Shown here: positions 25,682 through 33,962 of the stretch, in pieces
Position numbering within the stretch: the stretch's first letter is position 1
How the letters are laid out: each line of letters opens with the position of its first letter
DNA from: Xanthobacteraceae bacterium
GTDB lineage: Bacteria; Pseudomonadota; Alphaproteobacteria; Rhizobiales; Xanthobacteraceae
Direction: 5' to 3'
DNA: 64,000 bases
Assembly (NCBI GenBank): GCA_022844485.1
Contig: JALHLQ010000020.1
Coordinates: forward strand, 1-64,000
Translations under genes and position numbers: made by a program
The notes under the pieces: generated by a model
The model's input: the letters and a program-made list of their open reading frames with translations, nothing else
Database searches by the model: none
Told to the model about the DNA's origin: nothing

Positions 25682-26530
25682 TCAACCGGCGATCCGGCCC
25701 GTGCGCGCCGAGCGCCACAAAAGCCGTTGCTTTCGCCACTGCGCAAGGTCGACCGCCGTGCGGAACGGGTCATAATCGCGAACCTCCATTTGCGCGAGAT
25801 AGGGCCCGACGAGGGTCAGAGGCAGGAAGGCGGGCTTGCTGGCCTCGCCCAGTGCGAACAGGAATTCGCGCGCCATGTCGAGGTGGCGTTGCGCATGGGC
25901 GCGCAACTCGCCGAGCGCCCTTGCCAGGTCCGGGCTGTTCCGGCCGGAAACGATGTCTTCGTGCCGGATGCCGTGTTTTGTCAGGAGGTCGTTCGGCACG
26001 AAGACCTGCCCTCGCGCCGCGTGGAGCGCAAAGGCACGCAAGAGTCCGGTGACGGCATATGCTATACCCGCCGGCACCGCCATGGCGCTCGCAGCGGCAT
26101 CGCTGCCGGCGAGAATCGTGGCGCTGAGGTCGAACAAGGTCGATGCCGTTGCCCGCGCATAGGCGTCGAGATGCTCGAGAGAGGGCATGGCGTCGTTATA
26201 GAGGTCGAAGCTGCGCGCCTCGATAAGATCGACAAGCTTCATTTTTTGCAGCCCATGCCGTTCGATGGTCGTGAGCAGGGCGGCAGCGACCGGATTGCCC
26301 CGCACCTCCCCACGTCCGCTTCCCTGCAACGTCTCGCGCCACCACTGCAGGCGAATCTCCCCCGCCATCGGCTCGCGGATCTGCTCGCGCACGCGCGCGA
26401 CCTCCAGATTGAATGCGTAGAGAGCGAACAGCCCGGAACGGGACGCGGCGGGCGCGAAGAGGATTGAGAAGAAACGGTCGGGATCTCCTCGCCGCACGAG
26501 CTCTTGGCAATGCGGAAAGATGTCCTCCAT
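25682..26530 (-). CDS. Squalene/phytoene synthase-fold protein (NDUFAF6-like)
   Basis: A 282-residue protein of the isoprenoid-synthase head-to-head fold. Where true synthases have the first Asp-rich motif (DDxxD), this has VREQIREPMAGEIRLQWWRE; the second motif region reads AGIAYAVTGLLRAF. Loss of the catalytic aspartates with retention of RLQWWRE is typical of the NDUFAF6-like group, related to a mitochondrial complex I assembly factor. It lies 2 bases after the Mth938-like (NDUFAF3-type) gene and downstream of secDF. I infer a role in respiratory complex assembly rather than terpene synthesis. Annotation pipelines usually call it phytoene synthase. Confidence 0.85.
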   Translation of the reverse strand: MEDIFPHCQELVRRGDPDRFFSILFAPAASRSGLFALYAFNLEVARVREQIREPMAGEIRLQWWRETLQGSGRGEVRGNPVAAALLTTIERHGLQKMKLVDLIEARSFDLYNDAMPSLEHLDAYARATASTLFDLSATILAGSDAAASAMAVPAGIAYAVTGLLRAFALHAARGQVFVPNDLLTKHGIRHEDIVSGRNSPDLARALGELRAHAQRHLDMAREFLFALGEASKPAFLPLTLVGPYLAQMEVRDYDPFRTAVDLAQWRKQRLLWRSARTGRIAG

Positions 26531-26532
26531 CG

Positions 26533-26916
26533 CTAATCGATGGCGAGGAGCGCCGCGGCTACGCGCCGGCGTTCGTTCAGCATGATATTGTAGGTGCGCA
26601 CGGCGGCGCCGGTCAGCATGACGTCCGCGACGATGCGAACGTCGCGCAGCCGCCAGCGCAGCGAGTCGGGCATGGGCCAGATCGCATGGCCCGAGCCGAT
26701 CAGCAGGACGTCGATGGCGTCGCTCTCGGAGAACACGCGCACAAGCGCGTCGTCGGTGATCTCGGAAGGCGTTTGCACGGGCCAGGCCCAGATCGCGCTC
26801 GGCACGATCAACAGCGAGCCGCGATGCGACATGCCCGCGAAGCGGAACCCGCCCCGGCCATACGCCTCGATCGGCGCCGAGCCCGGAAAGTGTGGCTCGG
26901 ACACGCGTCCCGTCAT
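26533..26916 (-). CDS. Mth938-like domain protein (NDUFAF3/AAMDC family)
   Basis: A 127-residue single-domain protein. The core YGRGGFRFAGMSHRGSLL, then LIGSGHAIWPMPDSLR and the C-terminal AVRTYNIMLNERRRVAAAL, are the Mth938-like (DUF498) hallmarks, including the GxG loop and the T-Y-N-x-L motif. The human relative NDUFAF3 is a complex I assembly factor. It sits between secF (3 bases) and the NDUFAF6-like gene. Its function in bacteria is not established; the pairing with an NDUFAF6-like gene is suggestive. Confidence 0.88.
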   Translation of the reverse strand: MTGRVSEPHFPGSAPIEAYGRGGFRFAGMSHRGSLLIVPSAIWAWPVQTPSEITDDALVRVFSESDAIDVLLIGSGHAIWPMPDSLRWRLRDVRIVADVMLTGAAVRTYNIMLNERRRVAAALLAID

Positions 26917-26919
26917 AGC

Positions 26920-27936
26920 CTAGACGTGTTCCCGCGTGGGTGCCCGGGCTTCCGTGCCCTGTGTTTTCACGCCGAGGTAGATCAGGAGCGGCGCAGCGAT
27001 GAAGGCGGAGGAATAGACGCCGACAATGATGCCGAACAGCATCGCCTGCACGAAACTCTGAATAACGGCGGGGCCAAAGAAAAACAGGCCGAGGGTCGCC
27101 AGGAAGGTTGTCGAGGACGTGATGATGGTGCGCGATAGCGTCGCGTTCATCGAAAGATCGAGCAGCTGGTCAATCGGCATGCGCTTGTATCGCCGCAGCA
27201 TCTCGCGAATGCGGTCATAGATGACCACGGTGTCGTTCACCGAATAGCCCATGATGGTCAGGATGGCGGCGACCGACGAGAGATCGAAGTCGACCTGCGT
27301 CAGCGAATAGAACCCGATCGTCAGCACGACGTCGTGCAAAGTGGCGATCGTCGCTCCGACCGAGAACTGCCATTCGAACCGGAACCACAGATAGATCAAG
27401 ATTCCGAAAACGGCGACGAGGACGCCAAGGACTCCTCCCCGAACCAGTTCGCCTGAGACGCGTGGGCCAACCACTTCCACGCGCCGGTAGTCGACGGAGT
27501 CCGCCAGGGCACTGCGGATCTTCGCGACCGCGGCCTGCTGGGCCTCCTCCCCGCCCGGTTGTTGTGCCACGCGAATGAGAACGTCGGTCGGCGCGCCGAA
27601 CTGCTGCAACTGAACGTCGCCCAAATTGAGCTGCTCGATGGCGGCGCGCATCTTGCTGAGATCGGCGGGACCGGCTTTAGACTGCACCTCGATCAGAGTG
27701 CCTCCGCGAAAGTCGATTCCGAAGTTGAGGCCCGCCGTGAAAAACAGTCCGATTGCCAAGAGCGACAGCGCGCCGGACAGGGGCAGCGTAATGCGCCGCC
27801 AGCGCATGAACGGCAAGTTGGTGTCGTCGGGGATCAGCCGGAGCTGCGGGAGCACGCCCCAGATCCACAAGATGCACAGCACGAGCGCGATGAGGCCGAG
27901 GGCCGCGAAAACGAGGGTAGAAGCCGCCACGATCAA
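26920..27936 (-). CDS. secF: Protein translocase subunit SecF
   Basis: A 338-residue inner-membrane protein that works with SecD to pull exported proteins out of the SecYEG channel using the proton gradient. Six membrane segments are expected; visible signatures are GLNFGIDFRGGTLIEVQ (first periplasmic domain), IMGYSVNDTVVIYDRIRE and NATLSRTIITSSTTFLA. It follows secD by 6 bases. There is a basic C-terminal tail. Confidence 0.96.
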   Translation of the reverse strand: MIVAASTLVFAALGLIALVLCILWIWGVLPQLRLIPDDTNLPFMRWRRITLPLSGALSLLAIGLFFTAGLNFGIDFRGGTLIEVQSKAGPADLSKMRAAIEQLNLGDVQLQQFGAPTDVLIRVAQQPGGEEAQQAAVAKIRSALADSVDYRRVEVVGPRVSGELVRGGVLGVLVAVFGILIYLWFRFEWQFSVGATIATLHDVVLTIGFYSLTQVDFDLSSVAAILTIMGYSVNDTVVIYDRIREMLRRYKRMPIDQLLDLSMNATLSRTIITSSTTFLATLGLFFFGPAVIQSFVQAMLFGIIVGVYSSAFIAAPLLIYLGVKTQGTEARAPTREHV

Positions 27937-27942
27937 TCTCCG

Positions 27943-29547
27943 TCAGATCGGAATTGCGGCCGGCCGCGTCCAGCGCACCCACGAGGCCACGATCAGCCGC
28001 GTGAAGGTGAAGGCCGTGAACACGGTGGTGAAGATGCCGATTATAAGCGTCAGCGCGAAACCGCGCACTGGCCCCGTGCCGAGGAAGAACAGGACCACGG
28101 CGGCAATGAGCGTCGTGATGTTGGCGTCGAGGATTGTTGCCAGTGCGCGCGAGAAGCCGGCGTCGATGGCGGTTATCGCCGAGCGGCCGGTCCGCGCTTC
28201 CTCGCGCATGCGTTCGTAAATCAGTACATTGGCGTCAACCGCCATGCCGATGGTGAGCACGATGCCTGCGATGCCGGGCAACGTCAGCGTCGCGTTGAAC
28301 ATGGATAGAATGCCAAAGATCATGGCGACGTTGACGGCCACCGCGATGTTGGCGATCAGGCCCAGAAAGCCGTAGGTCGCGATGATGTAGACGATGACCA
28401 GCGCCGAGCCGAGATAGGCGGCGATGGCGCCTTTCTCGATGGAGTCCTGACCCAGGCCCGGGCCGACCGTGCGCTCCTCGATGATGGTGAGCGGCGCGGG
28501 GAGCGCGCCTGCCCGTAGCAGGATCGCCAAGTCGTTGGCCTGCTCGACCGTGAAGTTCCCTGAAATCTGCCCCGAGCCGCCAAGGATTGGTTCACGGATG
28601 ACGGGCGCCGAGATCACCTCGTTGTCGAGCACGATCGCGAATGGGCGGCCGACGTTTTCCTGCGTCACCTGTGCGAAACGCCGCGCGCCATTACTGTTGA
28701 AACGGAAAGTGACGATCGGCTCGCTCGTGCGCTGGTCGAAGCCGGGCTGGGCGTCGTCGAGATCCTCGCCCGAGACCATGATCCGCCTTTCGATCAGGTA
28801 CATTGCGCCGCCTTCGCGCTTGCTGCCGGGGAGGACTTCGGATTCCGGCGGCGCGCGTCCTTGCGCGGCCTGCTCGGGGCTGACGGAGAGATCGACAAGA
28901 CGAAACGTAAGCTTCGCGGTCTGGCCAAGCAGGGTCTTGAGGCGCCCCGGATCCTGCAAGCCGGGCACCTGAACGAGAATGCGGTCGAGGCCCTGCCGCT
29001 GAATCAACGGCTCCACGGTGCCGAGCTCGTTCACCCGCCGCTCGACGATCTGGATCGACTGGTCGACTGCTTGCCGGATGCGTTCCGTAATGCCGGCCTG
29101 CGTGACCGCGAGCTGGATCACCCCGCCGCCGGCATCGACAACTTCAATGTTGCGCTGGCCTGTTGCGCTCAGCAGCCCGCCAAGCGGCTGTGACAGTTCC
29201 CGCAGCTTGGTCAGCGCCGGCTGAACATCGTTCGATTCGCGGATGCGAACCTCGACGCCATTGGGTCGCACGACCAAACCGGTATATCCGACGCGAATTT
29301 CACGTAGGAGCCGCCGCACATCGTCCCGCAAGGTCTCGATCTTCTCCTTGCGCACCGCATTCGAGTCGACCTCGAGCAGGATGTGCGACCCGCCTTGCAA
29401 ATCGAGGCCGAGCACGACGTGGCGCTGCGCCCATTTCGGCAGCTTATTAAACGTCGCCTCGGAGAAGAAATTCGGAACAGCGAACAAGCAAACCACAAGC
29501 GCGGTCAGCACGATCGCGGCAGCTCTCGACCAGGAAATATAGAGCAT
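27943..29547 (-). CDS. secD: Protein translocase subunit SecD
   Basis: A 534-residue SecDF component. It starts with a membrane segment (AAIVLTALVVCLFAVPNFF), then the P1 periplasmic domain containing LGLDLQGGSHILLEV and ERRVNELGTVEPLIQRQG, and the C-terminal six-helix domain with GMAVDANVLIYERMREE and FSRALATILDANITTL. The conserved Asp in the VDANVLIYER segment, required for proton coupling, is present. It lies 40 bases after yajC and 6 before secF: one export operon yajC-secD-secF. Confidence 0.96.
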   Translation of the reverse strand: MLYISWSRAAAIVLTALVVCLFAVPNFFSEATFNKLPKWAQRHVVLGLDLQGGSHILLEVDSNAVRKEKIETLRDDVRRLLREIRVGYTGLVVRPNGVEVRIRESNDVQPALTKLRELSQPLGGLLSATGQRNIEVVDAGGGVIQLAVTQAGITERIRQAVDQSIQIVERRVNELGTVEPLIQRQGLDRILVQVPGLQDPGRLKTLLGQTAKLTFRLVDLSVSPEQAAQGRAPPESEVLPGSKREGGAMYLIERRIMVSGEDLDDAQPGFDQRTSEPIVTFRFNSNGARRFAQVTQENVGRPFAIVLDNEVISAPVIREPILGGSGQISGNFTVEQANDLAILLRAGALPAPLTIIEERTVGPGLGQDSIEKGAIAAYLGSALVIVYIIATYGFLGLIANIAVAVNVAMIFGILSMFNATLTLPGIAGIVLTIGMAVDANVLIYERMREEARTGRSAITAIDAGFSRALATILDANITTLIAAVVLFFLGTGPVRGFALTLIIGIFTTVFTAFTFTRLIVASWVRWTRPAAIPI

Positions 29548-29587
29548 GGCCTTTTCTTAAGCTCCGAACGGCGGCGATCCGCCGTAG

Positions 29588-29923
29588 TTACTTCGCGTCG
29601 TCCTTGACGGGCTCCCCTTTTGCCCGAACCTCCGAAATCATCTGCCGCATTTGCATGATGCGCACGCCATCGGCGACCTCGACTTCGATCTTGTCGTCGT
29701 CGACAACTTTGGTCACCTTGCCCATCATGCCGCCCGAGGTGATGACGGTGTCGCCACGCCGGACGTTCTTCACCATCTCCTGATGCTGCTTCATGCGCCT
29801 CTGCTGCGGACGCAGGATCAGGAAGTACATGATCACGAATATAAGAACGAACGGCAGGATCGAAAACAGCATGTCGCTGCTGCCTCCGGTGGCGCCTTGC
29901 GCATATGCCGGCGTAATCAGCAT
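29588..29923 (-). CDS. yajC: Preprotein translocase subunit YajC
   Basis: A 111-residue single-pass membrane protein of the SecDF-YajC complex. Residues about 20-40 form the membrane helix (ILPFVLIFVIMYFLILRPQQ), followed by RRMKQHQEMVKNVRRGDTVI and the small beta domain GGMMGKVTKVVDDDKIEVEV. First gene of the secDF operon; divergent from the AAA ATPase gene. Confidence 0.95.
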   Translation of the reverse strand: MLITPAYAQGATGGSSDMLFSILPFVLIFVIMYFLILRPQQRRMKQHQEMVKNVRRGDTVITSGGMMGKVTKVVDDDKIEVEVADGVRIMQMRQMISEVRAKGEPVKDDAK

Positions 29924-30110
29924 GAAAGCTCCTTCAGCCTCACCGGTTCGGGCGACCGGCCGTACAAGTCGTCAGATGGCACGAAAATCGCGCGGACTAT
30001 AGCTGCCGGCACTTCAATTGCAATGTTGCGGGTTGCCAGGTCGCAGTCCGCCCGCAGCGGCTTGCAGGCGACGTGCGGCCCCGCTAAGGGTGCCGGGCTG
30101 CAGGGAATTC

Positions 30111-31025
30111 ATGCCGAATCCGAAGACAAAAACCGAGACTGCCGCGCTCATGGGCTTGCTCGAGCGCATTGCCGGCGCACTCGAGCGCGCAGCCCCCGTT
30201 TCGGCGGCGAAGGCCGATTTCGGCGCGGCTGACGCATTCGTCTGGCACCCCGAGGGCCGGCGCCTGAGCCCTGTTTCGCGTGTCAACCGGGTTGAAATGT
30301 CGCTCCTGAAGGGGATCGACCGCGTGCGCGACGTGCTGGTCGAGAACACCGAACGCTTCGCTCGCGGGCTCCCGGCCAACAATGCCCTTCTCTGGGGCGC
30401 GCGGGGCATGGGGAAATCCTCCCTCGTCAAAGCAGCGCATGCCTGGGTCAACGAAAAGCTCAAGGGCAGCAAGACGCATGGGTCGCTGAAGCTGATCGAA
30501 ATCCACCGCGAAGAGATCGAGAGCCTGCCCGACCTCATGGCACTGCTCCGTCCGGCTAAGCCGCGCTTCATCATCTTCTGCGACGACCTTTCGTTCGACG
30601 CCAACGACACGTCCTACAAGTCGCTGAAGGCGGTGCTCGAGGGGGGCATCGAGGGGCGGCCCGACAACGTCATCTTCTACGCGACGTCGAACCGCCGTCA
30701 TCTCCTGCCGCGCGACATGATGGAGAACGAACGCTCCACCGCGATCAACCCAGGCGAAGCGGTCGAGGAAAAAGTCTCGCTGTCGGACCGGTTCGGGCTG
30801 TGGCTCGGGTTCCACCGTTGCAGCCAGGACGAGTATCTGGCGATGGTCGAGGCCTACATGGCCCACTATCGCATTCCCGTCGAGATCGATCTCATGCGCG
30901 CGGAGGCGCTCGAATGGGCGACCACGCGCGGCGCCCGGTCGGGCCGCGTGGCGTGGCAGTATGTGCAGGATGCGGCGGGGCGGCTCGGCGTCCCCCTGTC
31001 CTCTACGCCGGCCGCCCCGCGCTGA
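30111..31025 (+). CDS. DUF815 AAA+ ATPase
   Basis: A 304-residue AAA+ protein of unknown role. Walker A GARGMGKSSLVKAA and Walker B FIIFCDDLSFD are present, followed by the DUF815 motif ANDTSYKSLKAVLEGGIEGR, the sensor segment FYATSNRRHLLPRDM, and FGLWLGFHRCSQDEYL. The N-terminal 70 residues contain a conserved helical lead-in. The ATG at 30111 is where family similarity begins; the open frame reaches 30018. In this order of bacteria the gene commonly sits opposite yajC, as here. It is followed by a copy of the dispersed repeat. Confidence 0.92.
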   Translation: MPNPKTKTETAALMGLLERIAGALERAAPVSAAKADFGAADAFVWHPEGRRLSPVSRVNRVEMSLLKGIDRVRDVLVENTERFARGLPANNALLWGARGMGKSSLVKAAHAWVNEKLKGSKTHGSLKLIEIHREEIESLPDLMALLRPAKPRFIIFCDDLSFDANDTSYKSLKAVLEGGIEGRPDNVIFYATSNRRHLLPRDMMENERSTAINPGEAVEEKVSLSDRFGLWLGFHRCSQDEYLAMVEAYMAHYRIPVEIDLMRAEALEWATTRGARSGRVAWQYVQDAAGRLGVPLSSTPAAPR

Positions 31026-31064
31026 TCAGTGCCCCTTGGAGGTCATCGGGCGCTGATGTTCCAA

Positions 31065-31119
31065 TGATCCGATCGGATCCGATCCTCGACCAAGCGGTAC
31101 CCACTTGGCCGGAAAATGC
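31065..31119 (+). repeat. Dispersed repeat, copy 1 (short form)
   Basis: TGATCCGATCGGATC (a 14-base palindrome GATCCGATCGGATC at 31066-31079) is followed by GCGGTACCCACTTGGCC and GGAAAATGC. The last block matches copy 2 (33131-33157) almost exactly. It ends one base before the stop codon (CTA, 31121-31123) of the minus-strand NlpD-like gene. Confidence 0.75.
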
Positions 31120-31120
31120 C

Positions 31121-32188
31121 CTAGCCGCCTGAGAGATATTGCATTGGATCCACCGGATCCTTGCCTTTGCGGATTTCGAAGTGAAGCTGCGGTGAGTTTA
31201 CGTTGCCGGTCTGCCCGGCGCGCGCGATGATTTGTCCGCGTTTCACGGCATCGCCGCGCTTCACCATCAGCTCGCTTGTATGCGCATAGGCCGTGACGTA
31301 GCCGTTGGAGTGACGCACGAGCAAGAGATTGCCGTAGCCCTTCAGCTCATTGCCCGCATAGGCCACCACGCCATCCTCGGCGGCCTTCACCGATGTGCCT
31401 TCGGGCAACGAAATGTTGATGCCGTCATTTTGCTGACCATTCGTCTTCGGCCCGAAACCTGCGATGACACGGCCCCGAGCGGGCCAGCGGAAGCTCGGGG
31501 TCGACCCGGTCGTCTCCGTGGTCTCCTCCTCGGCTCGCTCCGTCACCGGCGTGGCCGTGCGGGCGGTGGCCGGCGGGTCAACCGAGGCAATTCTTTGCGG
31601 GGTGGGCGGGCTCGGCTCGCGCTGCGTGGTCGATTGGCCCGCGGTGCCGCGCGCGGCCGTACGCGAGCGGTGATCGATCGCGCGGGCGGCTAATTGCGGC
31701 GGAGCGGCTTTGCCATGCGGAATGATGAGCTGCTGGCCGACTTGCACGCGGTGGGCCGGTTCGAGCCGATTGGCGCGTGCGATCTCGGCGGCGCTCATTC
31801 CGTACTGGCGGCCCAGTGAACTCAGCGTCTCGCCGACCTGGACCACATGTGGCGAACCTTTGACGGTCAGCGCGGCCACTCCGGGCGAGCTAATCTGGCT
31901 TGAGGCGGCATGGTTGGATTGCGGATAGCCGAAGGCTCCGGTCGCCGATACCGGGGTGGGGGCCGGCAACGGCTGCGCATCGACCCGTGAGATTGGCGCG
32001 GGCTGGGCCGCTGGTGCAGACGCAACTGCCTGTCCTCGAGCGGAACGCGAGGCGAATGGATTGGAAAAAGGGTTGTCGGAGAATCGCGCCACATCGGCGC
32101 TGCAGCCGGCGGCCGCTGCCGCCATTAACGCAGACGCGACCAAACGCAGCCACGACCGCGAGCGGATAGGCTCGACGAGAGCACTCAT
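31121..32188 (-). CDS. NlpD-like LysM / degenerate M23 peptidase lipoprotein
   Basis: A 355-residue outer-membrane lipoprotein candidate with lipobox AAAAAGC near residue 29. One LysM domain (about 110-155; VVQVGETLSSLGRQYGMSAA) binds peptidoglycan, a Pro/Thr/Ala-rich linker follows, and a C-terminal LytM (M23) domain covers about 245-352. The zinc ligands look degenerate: the HxGxD motif reads NDGIN, and the HLH motif reads SPQLHFEIR. This matches NlpD/EnvC-type activators of cell-wall amidases rather than active peptidases. It is downstream of surE and pcm, as in many proteobacteria. The ribosome-binding site is AGGTGAG. Confidence 0.9.
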   Translation of the reverse strand: MSALVEPIRSRSWLRLVASALMAAAAAGCSADVARFSDNPFSNPFASRSARGQAVASAPAAQPAPISRVDAQPLPAPTPVSATGAFGYPQSNHAASSQISSPGVAALTVKGSPHVVQVGETLSSLGRQYGMSAAEIARANRLEPAHRVQVGQQLIIPHGKAAPPQLAARAIDHRSRTAARGTAGQSTTQREPSPPTPQRIASVDPPATARTATPVTERAEEETTETTGSTPSFRWPARGRVIAGFGPKTNGQQNDGINISLPEGTSVKAAEDGVVAYAGNELKGYGNLLLVRHSNGYVTAYAHTSELMVKRGDAVKRGQIIARAGQTGNVNSPQLHFEIRKGKDPVDPMQYLSGG

Positions 32189-32226
32189 GCAAACTCACCT
32201 GTACGCAACGCAACAAGACAGTGGGT

Positions 32227-32250
32227 GAGTAAACACCTCCGGAGTAAACA
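32227..32250. repeat. Pair of 9-base direct repeats upstream of the NlpD-like gene
   Basis: GAGTAAACA occurs at 32227-32235 and 32242-32250, 15 bases apart, 40-60 bases before the start codon of the minus-strand gene. The spacing is close to one and a half helical turns. It may be a regulator site; no regulator can be named. Confidence 0.35.
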
Positions 32251-32353
32251 AATTTTTAAGGAGGTAACTTCGGCGAAAGCCTAATGGAGGGTGGAGGGCA
32301 AGCCGAAGTTGTTCAGGCAAACGCTGGACCGCTCGCCGGGCGTGAACTCAAGA

Positions 32354-32369
32354 CCGGCAGTCTTGCCGG
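32354..32369 (-). terminator. Possible terminator hairpin after pcm
   Basis: CCGGCA (32354-32359) and TGCCGG (32364-32369) form a 6-base stem with a 4-base loop, 8 bases after the pcm stop codon. On the minus strand the following TCTTGAGTTC is only weakly T-rich, so termination would be partial. Confidence 0.35.
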
Positions 32370-32376
32370 GAAAGGC

Positions 32377-33024
32377 TCACAACTCCCTTGCCTGCCCCGG
32401 CAAGAGGGGCACGAAACGCACCCAGATCAGGTTGGTCTGGTTAAGTTCCGTTCCTTCCTTCCTGATCTTCACGAGCCGCTGGGCGCCGGAATGAGGGCCA
32501 ACCGGCAGGATCATAACCCCGTTGTCGGCGAGTTCGTTAGTAAGCTCCTGCGGCACGTTTTCGGCGGCTGCAGTGACGATGATCCGGTCATAGGGAGCAT
32601 GGGCCGGTACGCCCGAGAGCCCGTCGCCGACGAGCACCGTGACATTCTGAAACCCGAGCGTTTCAAGCCGCGTTCGGGCTGAGTCTGCCAGGGTGCGGTA
32701 GCGCTCCACCGTGATGACCTCCTTGGCGAGATGGGAAAGAACGGCCGCCTGGTAGCCGGAGCCAGTGCCGACCTCCAGCACGCGGTGGTGCGGCTTCACG
32801 TCGAGCTGTTCGGTCATATAAGCGACGATGTAGGGTTGGCTGATGGTCTGGCCGCAGGCGATTGGCAGCGCCTGGTCGGCATAGGCGCCCTCCATGAATT
32901 CCGAGCCCACGAACTTGTCGCGCGGCACTTCCTCCATTGCGCGCAGCACTGACGCGTCATTGATGCCCCGCCGGCGCAAGCCCAGCAGGAATTCCATCCG
33001 AGACTCGTCGCGCGGTTCGGACAC
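32377..33024 (-). CDS. pcm: Protein-L-isoaspartate O-methyltransferase
   Basis: A 215-residue SAM-dependent methyltransferase that repairs isoaspartyl residues in damaged proteins. The SAM motif [16 protein letters not shown] is at about residues 80-95; the family-specific [11 protein letters not shown] precedes it and [20 protein letters not shown] follows. It lies between surE and the NlpD-like gene in the same orientation. The start at 33024 is the only ATG that includes the full N-terminal helix. Confidence 0.95.
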   Translation of the reverse strand: MSEPRDESRMEFLLGLRRRGINDASVLRAMEEVPRDKFVGSEFMEGAYADQALPIACGQTISQPYIVAYMTEQLDVKPHHRVLEVGTGSGYQAAVLSHLAKEVITVERYRTLADSARTRLETLGFQNVTVLVGDGLSGVPAHAPYDRIIVTAAAENVPQELTNELADNGVMILPVGPHSGAQRLVKIRKEGTELNQTNLIWVRFVPLLPGQAREL

Positions 33025-33065
33025 GGCGCCCCCACCTCCCTTGGGCTTCGATGAACGCTAAAGCC

Positions 33066-33157
33066 TGATCCGATCGGGTAGAATCCTATCAGACCCTACA
33101 ACTATTGTTTTGCCGCATTTTCTTTCGGACACCGCTACCCACCTGGCCGGAAAATGC
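33066..33157 (+). repeat. Dispersed repeat, copy 2 (long form)
   Basis: Starts TGATCCGATCGGGTAG and contains inverted-repeat halves GCATTTTC (about 33115-33122) and GGAAAATGC (33149-33157) around ACCGCTACCCACCTGG. The right half matches copy 1; the whole matches copy 3 in reverse orientation. It ends 3 bases before the surE stop codon (33161-33163) and fills most of the surE-pcm gap. Confidence 0.75.
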
Positions 33158-33160
33158 TCT

Positions 33161-33925
33161 CTAGCTGAAAAGCTCCGCCAGTCGGGTCATGAAGGGTTCG
33201 TCGGTCAGATCGAGGCGCAGGGGCGTGACCGCGATCCGGTTCTGCGCCACAGCGGAAAGATCGGTGCCGCTGCGCGGCTTTGGCCGTTCGCCGCGCGAAA
33301 AAGCGATCCAGTAATAAGGATTGCCGCGCCCATCATGCCGCGCATCAATGCGAAGAAGCTCCTGATCGCGCTTTCCCTGCATTGTGACGGAGATTCCCTC
33401 GACGGCGTCCGGGGGGCAATCGGGGAAATTGACGTTTACCAGGACATCGCGAGGAAATCCGAGCGCGATGATCCGTTTGATGACGGCCGGGCCGTGGCGG
33501 ATCGCCGTGTCCCAATGCGGCTTCTGCCTCGTCTCGATCCCATAGGCTTGCGAGAGCGCGACCGAGGGAATGCCGATGATCGCGCCCTCCATGGCGCCGG
33601 CCACCGTGCCGGAATAGACCACGTCCTCGGCCACATTCTGCCCGCGATTGACGCCGGAGAGGATGAGGTCGGGATGCTTTTGCGCGAGGATATGGCGTAC
33701 GCCCATGATCACGCAGTCGGTTGGGGTTCCCTTCACCGCGAAGTGCCGGGAGCCGACCTCGCGCAGTCGAAGAGGATCGTTGAGGGAGAGCGAATGCGAC
33801 ACGCCCGACTGGTCGGTTTCCGGCGCGACCACCCAGACGTCGTCGGACAGCGCGCGGGCGATTTCCTCGCACACCTTCAAACCAGGGGCGTGGATGCCGT
33901 CGTCATTGGTGACCAGGACGCGCAT
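33161..33925 (-). CDS. surE: 5'/3'-nucleotidase SurE
   Basis: A 254-residue metal-dependent survival nucleotidase acting on nucleoside monophosphates. The N-terminus MRVLVTNDDGIHAPGLK carries the metal-binding DD pair; GTPTDCVIMGV, SGVNRGQNVAEDVVYSGTV and the C-terminal VTPLRLDLT complete the family pattern. It lies 37 bases after serS. The pcm gene follows, separated by a dispersed repeat. Confidence 0.96.
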   Translation of the reverse strand: MRVLVTNDDGIHAPGLKVCEEIARALSDDVWVVAPETDQSGVSHSLSLNDPLRLREVGSRHFAVKGTPTDCVIMGVRHILAQKHPDLILSGVNRGQNVAEDVVYSGTVAGAMEGAIIGIPSVALSQAYGIETRQKPHWDTAIRHGPAVIKRIIALGFPRDVLVNVNFPDCPPDAVEGISVTMQGKRDQELLRIDARHDGRGNPYYWIAFSRGERPKPRSGTDLSAVAQNRIAVTPLRLDLTDEPFMTRLAELFS

Positions 33926-33962
33926 CAGCGAAACACTCCCTCACCTGCCCTCGCGGCCCCGC

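Noticed and set aside
25682-26530. Carotenoid or hopanoid biosynthesis gene (phytoene/squalene synthase)
   Set aside because: The first Asp-rich catalytic motif is missing and no terpenoid genes are nearby; the NDUFAF6-like assignment fits better.
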